The notes below the pieces were generated by a model. It was not told the DNA's origin and searched no databases. It saw nothing but the letters and a program-made list of their open reading frames with translations. From Pseudanabaena sp. CAN_BIN31 (lineage in GTDB: Bacteria; Cyanobacteriota; Cyanobacteriia; Pseudanabaenales; Pseudanabaenaceae), in contig JAJAZG010000229.1 in NCBI GenBank assembly GCA_026785865.1, positions 1 to 23,777 of the forward strand: a stretch of 23,777 nucleotides of DNA, given 5' to 3'. A program made the translations under genes and the position numbers. Each line of letters starts with the position of its first letter. Positions within the stretch are counted from its first letter, which is position 1. This document shows positions 7,250 to 14,232 of this stretch, piece after piece.

Positions 7250-8089
7250 ATGAAGATAGCTGTTACGGGAGCAACTGGATTTATAGGCAAGCACGTTGTT
7301 AATGAGCTAAATCGCTTGGAGGTTTTATCAACCCTAGTTGTTCGTTCTTCAACACAGTGTTATGATTTTTTAGATAAAAACGTTATCGAAATTGATTTAA
7401 AAAATCCTCCTGTAGACTGCTATGAACAAATAAATTGTCCTGATGTACTCATACATCTTGCATGGGATGGATTACCCAACTATAGATCCTTGCACCATTT
7501 TGAAGATGAATTGCCAAATCAGTATAGATTTTTAAAAAATTTAGTAAAATCTGGGCTAAAAACACTTATTGTTGCAGGAACCTGTTTTGAATATGGAATG
7601 CAGTCTGGTTTACTAAATGAAGACTTACAGGCAGACCCAACAAATCCCTATGGATTTGCAAAAAACTCTCTGCGATGTCAATTAGAGTATCTACAGCAGA
7701 TTCAACCATTTAATTTGACATGGGCAAGGCTATTTTATATATATGGTGGTGGTCAATCTGAAAAGTCGTTATTCTCTCAACTTAATCAAGCAATAGATAG
7801 AAAAGAGAATGTTTTTAACATGTCGGGCGGAGAGCAGCTACGAGATTATCTTCCAGTTCAAGAGGTTGCAAAGTATCTTGTTGCTTTGGCTTTAACAGAA
7901 CGAAACAATGGAATTATAAATATCTGTTCGGGAATACCTATATCAGTTCGTAAGTTAATTGAGAACTGGATACAGGAAAAAAATTATTCTTTAAGTCTTA
8001 ATCTTGGATATTATTCATATCCTGATTACGAACCAATGGCTTTTTGGGGTGATCGTCAAAAACTAGCTCAATGTTTAGGTATGCAATGA
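7250..8089 (+). CDS. NAD-dependent epimerase/dehydratase family protein, probable sugar-nucleotide 4-ketoreductase
   Basis: A 279-residue extended SDR protein. The nucleotide-binding motif TGATGFIG is at residues 6-13, and the catalytic pair is Y134/K138 (YGFAK), preceded by the AGTCFEYG segment. The start is ATG 7250; an in-frame ATG at 7214 would add 12 residues read from the aminotransferase scar and is unlikely. Short SDRs of this type reduce the 4-keto group as the last step of deoxysugar nucleotide synthesis, which is the activity still needed after the C-methyltransferase and epimerase upstream. Its stop overlaps the next gene by 4 bases (ATGA). The substrate is inferred from context; an epimerase role is possible. 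Confidence 0.8.
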   Translation: MKIAVTGATGFIGKHVVNELNRLEVLSTLVVRSSTQCYDFLDKNVIEIDLKNPPVDCYEQINCPDVLIHLAWDGLPNYRSLHHFEDELPNQYRFLKNLVKSGLKTLIVAGTCFEYGMQSGLLNEDLQADPTNPYGFAKNSLRCQLEYLQQIQPFNLTWARLFYIYGGGQSEKSLFSQLNQAIDRKENVFNMSGGEQLRDYLPVQEVAKYLVALALTERNNGIINICSGIPISVRKLIENWIQEKNYSLSLNLGYYSYPDYEPMAFWGDRQKLAQCLGMQ

Positions 8090-9150
8090 AAGATTATAAA
8101 GAAGTTTATCAGGCTCATCAGTTACCAGTTTTTCAGAATCGAATGTTTTCTTCTAAGGAAGAAGCTCAAAACTGTATTAAGGGTGATATTGAACTTGTTC
8201 AGGATCTTGAAACTGGATTGATTTTTAATCGAATTTTTGACCAAAATCTAATGCGATATGATAGTGATTATCAAAATGAGCAAGCCGTTAGTAATACTTT
8301 TCGAGAACATCTTAAAGATATATCCCAGATTATCAAAAAACATTTTGAATCTTATTCGCTTATAGAAGTTGGTTGCGGTAAAGGTTATTTTTTAGAATAC
8401 CTGCAAAGTCAAGAATTTAAAATCACAGGAATAGATCCTACTTATGAAGGAAGCAATCCTTCGGTTATCAAGCAATACTTTAGCCCAGAGATTGGAATAA
8501 AGTCAGACGGAATAATTTTGAGGCATGTTCTAGAGCATGTAAAAGATCCTGTGGATTTCTTATCAAGAATTCGTGATGCAAATAGTGGAAGTGGAAAAAT
8601 ATATATTGAAGTTCCCTGCTTTAGATGGATTTGTGACCACTGTGCTTGGTTTGATATTTTTTATGAGCATGTCAATTATTTTCAAATAGATGATTTTTAC
8701 AGAATGTTTGGGGTAGTATATGAAGCAGGTCACACATTTGGGGGGCAATATTTATACGTTGTTGCAGATTTAGCTACAGTTAGACTTCCAGCCTTTAACA
8801 AATCATGCCAGATTGAATTTCCAGAAAGATTTCTTAACACAGTTAACCAATATGCAAACGCCTTAACAAATCATGGAGGAAAAGAGTTTGCAGTTTGGGG
8901 CGGTGCATCAAAAGGTGTTATATTTTCTTTGTTCATGCAACGCTCAGGTATAAATATTGAGACTGTTATTGACATTAATTCTGCAAAACAAGGCAAATAC
9001 TTAGCTGGAACTGGTCTTTTAGTTCTAGCTCCAAAAGATGCGCTTAAATATTTACCCTGTAAAGCAGATATTTTTGTTATGAACAGTAATTATTTGAAAG
9101 AGATTATTGATTTAACAGATAATAAATTCAATTATTTAACAGTGGATTAA
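8086..9150 (+). CDS. Class I SAM methyltransferase related to sugar C-methyltransferases, without the zinc domain
   Basis: A 354-residue methyltransferase. Motif I, IEVGCGKGYFLEYL, begins near residue 92; LRHVLEHVKDP follows the central sheet; near residue 270 is WGGASKGVIFSL, resembling the YGAPAKGNTLL segment of the C-methyltransferase at 4821. The N-terminal region shows no paired CxxC motifs. The start is ATG 8086, overlapping the SDR stop by 4 bases, rather than an upstream in-frame ATG at 8071. Two-domain proteins like this occur in surface-polysaccharide clusters and are assumed to methylate a sugar nucleotide or a glycan, but I cannot say which atom. Confidence 0.78.
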   Translation: MKDYKEVYQAHQLPVFQNRMFSSKEEAQNCIKGDIELVQDLETGLIFNRIFDQNLMRYDSDYQNEQAVSNTFREHLKDISQIIKKHFESYSLIEVGCGKGYFLEYLQSQEFKITGIDPTYEGSNPSVIKQYFSPEIGIKSDGIILRHVLEHVKDPVDFLSRIRDANSGSGKIYIEVPCFRWICDHCAWFDIFYEHVNYFQIDDFYRMFGVVYEAGHTFGGQYLYVVADLATVRLPAFNKSCQIEFPERFLNTVNQYANALTNHGGKEFAVWGGASKGVIFSLFMQRSGINIETVIDINSAKQGKYLAGTGLLVLAPKDALKYLPCKADIFVMNSNYLKEIIDLTDNKFNYLTVD

Positions 9151-9152
9151 TT

Positions 9153-9893
9153 ATGAATAATTTTGAACAAGAAACTCATGAAAGAATTAATAGTAATGGC
9201 AAAAATCTAGATTTATTAAATAGTAATAATTCTTTTATACAAAATTCAATCAAAGCAAAATATTCTTATAATTTTTCTTGGTTAGGTCGCCCAATCATCC
9301 AGTATCCGCAAGATATGATTGCGATGCAGGAATTGATTTGGTCGATTCAACCTGATCTAATTATCGAAACTGGTATTGCTCATGGTGGATCGTTGATTTT
9401 TTCTGCTTCGATGTTAGAGCTAAATGCTATTTGTGGAGGTTGCCAAGATGCTGAAGTGTTGGGCTTAGATATTGATATTCGCGAACATAACCGTGAAGCG
9501 ATCGAAGCCCATCCCATGTTTAAAAGGATATCCATGATTCAGGGATCTAGCATCGCTCCTGAGATTGTGGAGCAAGTCAAAGCCAAAGCAGAAGGTAAGC
9601 AAAAAATCTTGATTTATTTAGATAGTAACCACACCCACGATCATGTACTTGCTGAGCTAGAAGCCTATGCACCACTGACTTCTGTTGATAGCTATTGCGT
9701 AGTATTTGACACTGTGATTGAAGATTTACCTGCTGATATGTTTGGCGATCGCCCTTGGGGAGTTGGCAACAACCCAAAAACAGCAGTGTGGGAATACCTG
9801 AAAAACCATCCTGAATTTGAAATTGACAAGAGTATTCAACATAAATTGTTAATCACAGTTGCGCCAGATGGTTATTTGAAACGAGTAATATGA
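9153..9893 (+). CDS. Cephalosporin hydroxylase (CmcI)-family protein, probable sugar O-methyltransferase
   Basis: A 246-residue protein of the CmcI/rhamnosyl O-methyltransferase family. It has the SAM-site segment IIETGIAHGGSLIFSA, then VLGLDIDIREHN, LIYLDSNHTHDHVLAEL with metal-binding aspartate and histidine, and the family tail PWGVGNNPKTAVWEYL ending in LLITVAPDGYLKR. Despite the family name, members characterised in glycan pathways methylate sugar hydroxyls. The first 30 residues are low-complexity and asparagine-rich. It starts two bases after the previous stop. The last 147 bp are duplicated as a remnant at 11555-11701, and that homology begins inside the HIP1 site of this gene at 9745-9752. 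Confidence 0.88.
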   Translation: MNNFEQETHERINSNGKNLDLLNSNNSFIQNSIKAKYSYNFSWLGRPIIQYPQDMIAMQELIWSIQPDLIIETGIAHGGSLIFSASMLELNAICGGCQDAEVLGLDIDIREHNREAIEAHPMFKRISMIQGSSIAPEIVEQVKAKAEGKQKILIYLDSNHTHDHVLAELEAYAPLTSVDSYCVVFDTVIEDLPADMFGDRPWGVGNNPKTAVWEYLKNHPEFEIDKSIQHKLLITVAPDGYLKRVI

Positions 9894-9900
9894 GGAAATT

Positions 9901-10758
9901 ATGATCGACATCATTCTGAATCAAAAGCTAACCGATGAGAACCGTAGGAAGCGAATATACGCAGGAGATATCTTTCTGATGTCTTCTTTAGTTTCTTGCT
10001 CCAAACTATGTAATTATGCTATTGAAGTTTTACGTGAAAAATTTCAAGCCCAAGACCCACAGACAGCTTTCCTCAATCTTCCCGTTCAAGAATTTGTCAA
10101 AATTGTAGAAAAAACCAAAAACCAGTTCACAAATAGCCTGCGATCAAAGGAGCTCATTCGCGAATTTCTAATTGAGATGGACTCCGATCCGTTAGAATAT
10201 TGCTTCGACGTGCCCCGCATTCGGGTAGTGCCCAATTATGCGTATTTACACGCAGGTGTTAGCTACGCCTATGCGCCCCATCGCGATACTTGGTATGGAA
10301 GTCCAACATATCAAATCAACCATTGGATGCCTATATTTCCGATTATGCCCGAGCAAACCATGGCTATTTATCCTGCTTACTTTTCAAAACCCGTTCAAAA
10401 TAGTTCTGAAAATTTCGATCTAGAGCGTTGGACAAAGGTTGAACGTAAGAAAGCCGTAAATAACATCGAGCGAGAGGAGAGAGTTCATCCACTTCCCTTG
10501 GAAGATTTAGAACAATCGCATCAAGTTAGAATTGGAGGAAATCGTGGAGATATTATGATCTTCTCTGGTACGCATCTACACGCGACAGTTCCAAATCTCA
10601 CTCAACTAACTCGTTTTAGTATAGATTTTCGCATATATAACAAGCGCGATATCGCGCAAGGAGTGGAACTACTTAATATTGATAGTCAAGCTCAAGGCGT
10701 TGAAAATTATCTCAAGGAAATGTTTAATGCCTCAGATTTTTCACTCTATTCACCCTAG
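9901..10758 (+). CDS. Fe(II)/2-oxoglutarate-dependent oxygenase (phytanoyl-CoA dioxygenase-like)
   Basis: A 285-residue double-stranded beta-helix oxygenase. The iron ligands appear as H127-x-D129 in APHRDTW and a distal histidine, H225 or H227, in GTHLHATVPN; the arginine in TRFSIDFR is placed to bind 2-oxoglutarate. RVVPNYAYLHAGVSYAYAPH resembles phytanoyl-CoA-dioxygenase-like proteins found in glycan clusters. The likely reaction is hydroxylation or oxidation of a sugar or acyl group, using O2 and 2-oxoglutarate; the substrate is unknown. GAGGAAA at 9892-9897 precedes the ATG. With the following TylF-like gene it forms a two-gene insert between the CmcI-type gene and its duplicated tail. 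Fold is fairly secure, role inferred. Confidence 0.75.
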   Translation: MIDIILNQKLTDENRRKRIYAGDIFLMSSLVSCSKLCNYAIEVLREKFQAQDPQTAFLNLPVQEFVKIVEKTKNQFTNSLRSKELIREFLIEMDSDPLEYCFDVPRIRVVPNYAYLHAGVSYAYAPHRDTWYGSPTYQINHWMPIFPIMPEQTMAIYPAYFSKPVQNSSENFDLERWTKVERKKAVNNIEREERVHPLPLEDLEQSHQVRIGGNRGDIMIFSGTHLHATVPNLTQLTRFSIDFRIYNKRDIAQGVELLNIDSQAQGVENYLKEMFNASDFSLYSP

Positions 10759-10769
10759 GAATTATTTAA

Positions 10770-11492
10770 ATGACTAAACGTCGTCTGACCGAACAAGAAA
10801 AAGCCTACAACGAGCAGCGCCACCATCTAATTTCGTCTTGCTCCGCTGAATATCTTGCCGATGCCCCATTCCTTTTTGCGAATCGCATCCAGATTACGCA
10901 AATGCTCTCGCGTGTCGAATTATTTAAAATGGTTCTCGATATTCCGGGTGCAATTATTGAATGTGGTGTTCATCGCGGCAATTCTCTGATGCTCTACTTT
11001 CAACTTTCGGTGTTGCTGGAACCTTATGCGATCAATCGCTCGATTATTGGATTTGATACATTTGAAGGCTTCCGAAGCATATCAGAAGAAAACGATCCAA
11101 AGGATATCAACGAGCAAATGTTTTCTGATACCGATTATGACTTGCTTAAAAACATCATTGACATGAACGATGCGATTCGTCCAGTAAACCAGATTCCACG
11201 ATGCGAACTTGTCAAAGGAGATATTACTGTAACTGCTGCTGAGTTTGTTAAAACCAGACCAGATTTAGGAATAGCCATGTTGATTCTCGATACAGATTTG
11301 TACGAACCGACTAAAGTTGCTCTAGAAACTTTTTTGCCTTTGATGCCAAAAGGGGGCGTGGTTGTACTCGACGAAGTATGTTATAGAAATTTTTCTGGGG
11401 AAACATTAGCACTTAAAAATGTTCTCGATTTGAATAAAGTCGAGCTTAAGAGGCTCCCATTTGACGCATGTGTAGGCTATTTCAGGATTTAA
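10770..11492 (+). CDS. TylF/MycF-type O-methyltransferase
   Basis: A 240-residue SAM-dependent methyltransferase of the TylF (macrocin O-methyltransferase) family. Motif I is AIIECGVHRGNS; GFDTFEGF follows; the metal-binding region is LILDTDLYEPTKVAL and the next strand is GGVVVLDE. TylF and MycF add methyl groups to 6-deoxyhexose hydroxyls with Mg2+ help, and homologues are common in polysaccharide clusters, where they make O-methyl sugars. It starts 11 bases after the oxygenase stop behind AGGA at 10757-10760, so the two are likely co-transcribed. Together with the oxygenase it appears to form an inserted tailoring cassette. The acceptor sugar is not known. Confidence 0.88.
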   Translation: MTKRRLTEQEKAYNEQRHHLISSCSAEYLADAPFLFANRIQITQMLSRVELFKMVLDIPGAIIECGVHRGNSLMLYFQLSVLLEPYAINRSIIGFDTFEGFRSISEENDPKDINEQMFSDTDYDLLKNIIDMNDAIRPVNQIPRCELVKGDITVTAAEFVKTRPDLGIAMLILDTDLYEPTKVALETFLPLMPKGGVVVLDEVCYRNFSGETLALKNVLDLNKVELKRLPFDACVGYFRI

Positions 11493-11554
11493 TGAAAATT
11501 TTTTGTTGTCTATAGGGTTTATTCGTTTGCGAGAATTTCCTGTATTTCTCGCAA

Positions 11555-11701
11555 GATCGCCCTTGGGGAGTTGGCAACAACCCGAAAACCGCCGTGTGGG
11601 AATACTTGAAAAACCATCCTGAATTTGCGATCGATAAAGATATGCAAAATAAGCTGCTGATTACTGTTGCCCCAGATGGTTATTTGAAGCGAGTAAGATA
11701 A
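11555..11701 (+). pseudogene. 3'-terminal remnant of a CmcI-family methyltransferase
   Basis: These 147 bp align without gaps to the last 147 bp of the gene ending at 9893 and read DRPWGVGNNPKTAVWEYL to APDGYLKRVR then TAA. By hand count 23 bases differ, only 4 of them in the first 72. There is no start or upstream part, so it is a non-functional tail. It shows that a copy of this gene once stood here and that the two-gene cassette at 9901-11492 lies between the two copies. Confidence 0.9.
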
Positions 11702-11741
11702 AGCTCAAACATTTAATTCTAAAATTGGAATATAGAAAAAG

Positions 11742-11806
11742 CATTGGTCTTTTAAGTAGGGGTATAGAGCTATAAGCCAGATTTTATAATAATTTTAGTC
11801 TTTACT
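11742..11806 (+). repeat. Dispersed 65-bp repeat, copy A
   Basis: This AT-rich segment resembles 13976-14039: both start CA(T/C)TGGTC, share TATA(G/A)AGCTATAA and end AATTTTAG with a TTACT four or five bases on, with about 70% identity by eye and one one-base gap. Both lie in long gaps upstream of glycosyltransferase genes. It may be a degraded mobile sequence or a shared leader. Confidence 0.4.
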
Positions 11807-11834
11807 GGCGATAAAGCTACAAAGTTATATAAAT

Positions 11835-11975
11835 CGGCTCTTCTGGGTGGAAAATATCCTACAGGGATATATTTATGGGTATATTTATTACTAAAATTTT
11901 TGATAGGACAAGATCTATAGGAGAAGATCTTGATTTCTATTAACTTTATTTGTCACCGCAAATCTAGAAGAGCCG
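11835..11975. repeat. 141-bp segment bounded by 10-bp perfect inverted repeats
   Basis: CGGCTCTTCT at 11835-11844 and AGAAGAGCCG at 11966-11975 are exact reverse complements. The AT-rich interior has a small AAGATCT/AGATCTT hairpin near 11908 and no convincing reading frame. The size and layout would fit a MITE-like remnant, but no clear target-site duplication is seen, so chance is possible. Confidence 0.3.
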
Positions 11976-12037
11976 TTAATTTAATGTTTTATCTGCAAAT
12001 CAAATATCCAGTAAATAATTGAAGATTATTAACTAAA

Positions 12038-13060
12038 ATGCAAGACAATATTCCTGTAGTAAGTATTGGTATGCCCGTTTACAATGGAGAAAAATCGATT
12101 CGATTTGCTTTAGATTCATTGATTGCTCAGGATTTTACTGATTTTGAATTGATAATCTCTGATAATGCTTCAACTGATGATACGCAAAATATTTGTCTTC
12201 AATACCAATACAAAGATAAAAGGGTAAAATATTCTAGAAACGAACACAATTTAGGAGCAATGCCAAACTTTGCAAAAGTTTTGGATTTGTCTATGGGGAA
12301 GTATTTTATGTGGGCTGCCTGTGATGATTTATGGGAGAGTAATTTTATCTCTACCCTACTCAATCATTTGATAGTTGATCAAAGTATAGTTTTGGTAATG
12401 GCAGAAGCTCAATACAGGTTGTTAAGTGGAATATCTCTTCCTTTTTTTGCGGAAGGACAAGGCTTTTATAAAAAAGCAGAAAATGAATCTCAATTATCAA
12501 GATTGCTAAAAGTTACTAAATATAACTATGGCAATTTAATATACGGTTTGTATAGAAAGGAAGTATTATTTAAAGAACTAGACGATTCTATAGTGTCAAA
12601 CATAAATTTCATAAATGAAAACCCTGTATTTATTCATGTGTCTTCTAAAGGGTCTATTGTAGTTGACCCAAAGGTACTATTTTATAAAACAGTCCCTTTG
12701 AGTACTTATATATATGCTGCTAGAGAATATAAATTTTCTCCATCTCTAAGTAAAATTTCTTTCTCCCAATCTGTCTCTCAAAACAAGACTAATACGCCAA
12801 GTAACTACATTAAAGATTCTCTTAAGATTAACTTAGTGAAGTATATCTTAAGGCAGATTAAGCGATTTGTTTTAGAATCAATCAACATCGTAAGCTATCA
12901 TTGCAATGCTTGGTCAGACATTAAAGCAAGTATTCTGAATATTAATGCAAATCCTTTAACAAAAATTATTGTGTTAATATTTTTTGTTAAATCACTAATT
13001 AGTCATTGTTTCAAGATGATAATTATCTGGAAAATAGAGGATTTAATTAACAAAAGATAA
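12038..13060 (+). CDS. GT2 family glycosyltransferase with hydrophobic C-terminus
   Basis: A 340-residue GT-A fold glycosyltransferase. It has the family 2 entry VVSIGMPVYNGEKSI, the nucleotide-binding ELIISDNASTDDT and an acidic pair D96-D97 (WAACDDLW) in the position of the DxD metal-binding motif. The catalytic domain covers about the first 230 residues. A hydrophobic stretch near residues 305-330 (KIIVLIFFVKSLI) may attach the enzyme to the inner face of the membrane, where lipid-linked glycans are built. The donor and acceptor cannot be predicted. It is the first gene after the long scar region and has a diverged tandem paralogue immediately downstream, three bases away. Confidence 0.87.
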   Translation: MQDNIPVVSIGMPVYNGEKSIRFALDSLIAQDFTDFELIISDNASTDDTQNICLQYQYKDKRVKYSRNEHNLGAMPNFAKVLDLSMGKYFMWAACDDLWESNFISTLLNHLIVDQSIVLVMAEAQYRLLSGISLPFFAEGQGFYKKAENESQLSRLLKVTKYNYGNLIYGLYRKEVLFKELDDSIVSNINFINENPVFIHVSSKGSIVVDPKVLFYKTVPLSTYIYAAREYKFSPSLSKISFSQSVSQNKTNTPSNYIKDSLKINLVKYILRQIKRFVLESINIVSYHCNAWSDIKASILNINANPLTKIIVLIFFVKSLISHCFKMIIIWKIEDLINKR

Positions 13061-13063
13061 TTA

Positions 13064-13966
13064 ATGTCTCTTTTAAGAATTATGCGAAAATATAGTCAAC
13101 TAGTTAGTATAGGAATGCCAGTTTATAATGGCGAAAAATTTATTAGGCAATCACTAAATTCTCTAATAGAACAAGATTATATTAGCTTTGAATTGATAAT
13201 TTCTGACAATGCTTCGACCGATAATACAAAATCAATTTGTTTGGAATATGCTAATAGAGATTCCAGAATTAAATATGTTTGTAATGCAACTAACGAAGGA
13301 GCGGTGAAAAACTTCAGTAAGGTTTTAGATATCGCTAGCGGTGAATATTTTATGTGGGCTGCCTATGATGACTTATGGGAACCAGAATATATATCAACCT
13401 TGTTGGATATACTTTGTAAAGAAGATAAGGCAGTAATTTCTTTTTCCATGTTCAATTCGATTGATCTTAACAATAATGAAATCACCAGTTATCCACATAT
13501 TTTGGATATTCCCGATGATGATCTGTTTCAACGTTTATCTAATTACTTAAATCAGTTTGAATCACTTGGCAAGGCTAATCCTATTTATGGGCTAATGCGT
13601 AAAAAATTTACGAAACAAGCTTTTGCCAGTACCTCTCACTTTCTTATAAATGATGTATGGGGATCAGACATGCTGTTTGTTTTTAAATTGTTGTCATTGG
13701 GAAAATTTATAGTTGAACCTAAAACCCTCTTTCATAAAAGAATATTGCCTGAGTCTCCATCGGTTAACACTAAAGAAGACTGGGATAGCTATTTTAAGGG
13801 CTATGATTACTTGATTACTCGTATAGTAGATTTATCTCACATTCAGAAGCAAAAGTTATTGAGACAAGTTTGGGACAGAAAAATGTCTAGAAGAATAAAG
13901 TTGCCTAAAAGGATTCTTCAACAAACTAAGAATATAATTACCCAACGAATCAAATCTTTTCTTTGA
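13064..13966 (+). CDS. GT2 family glycosyltransferase, tandem paralogue
   Basis: A 300-residue GT2 glycosyltransferase similar to its upstream neighbour: SIGMPVYNGEKFI, ELIISDNASTDNT, YFMWAAYDDLWEPE with the acidic pair at about residues 102-103. It lacks the hydrophobic C-terminal segment and ends in a basic tail. ATG 13064 follows the upstream stop by three bases; ATG 13082 is an alternative start that would remove six residues. The pair clearly came from a duplication and has since diverged, probably to different donors or acceptors. Confidence 0.87.
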   Translation: MSLLRIMRKYSQLVSIGMPVYNGEKFIRQSLNSLIEQDYISFELIISDNASTDNTKSICLEYANRDSRIKYVCNATNEGAVKNFSKVLDIASGEYFMWAAYDDLWEPEYISTLLDILCKEDKAVISFSMFNSIDLNNNEITSYPHILDIPDDDLFQRLSNYLNQFESLGKANPIYGLMRKKFTKQAFASTSHFLINDVWGSDMLFVFKLLSLGKFIVEPKTLFHKRILPESPSVNTKEDWDSYFKGYDYLITRIVDLSHIQKQKLLRQVWDRKMSRRIKLPKRILQQTKNIITQRIKSFL

Positions 13967-13975
13967 AGGTACTGG

Positions 13976-14039
13976 CACTGGTCAGCTAAATTGGGATATA
14001 AAGCTATAACCTAGGATCAAAAAAATTTTAGCCATTACT
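13976..14039 (+). repeat. Dispersed 65-bp repeat, copy B
   Basis: Partner of 11742-11806, in the 266-bp gap between the GT2 pair and the GT11 gene. The shared blocks are CA-TGGTC, TATA-AGCTATAA and AATTTTAG. The rest of the gap holds the hairpin at 14163-14180 and a TATAAT but no convincing gene. Confidence 0.4.
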
Positions 14040-14162
14040 AACAATTTAAATTGAAAGCCATATCAATCGAGGGTTTACGCCTTTATCGCGAATTAGCTAA
14101 CCAAAGCTGAAGATAAGAGAGATTGGTTTTAAAAATATTACTGAATGCTTTATAAAGATTCT

Positions 14163-14180
14163 CTGACAAAGACTTGTCAG
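14163..14180. other. Hairpin and possible promoter region before the GT11 gene
   Basis: CTGACAA and TTGTCAG form a perfect 7-bp stem around a 4-base loop. There is no T-run after it, so it is a poor intrinsic terminator. A perfect TATAAT at 14203-14208 lies 24 bases before ATG 14233, but the -35 region is weak. The pair may mark a transcription-unit boundary. Confidence 0.3.
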
Positions 14181-14232
14181 GTTTACTAAGCTTCGGATTT
14201 TATATAATAGCTATCAAAAAATCGGACTAATT

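Noticed and set aside
11908..11929. AAGATCT/AGATCTT hairpin as a terminator
   Set aside because: No T-run follows and the stem is AT-rich and short.
14052..14110. Short frame reading KAISIEGLRLYRELANQS before a TGA, as a possible gene remnant
   Set aside because: Too short to assign to a family and without a convincing start; it may be chance in AT-rich sequence.
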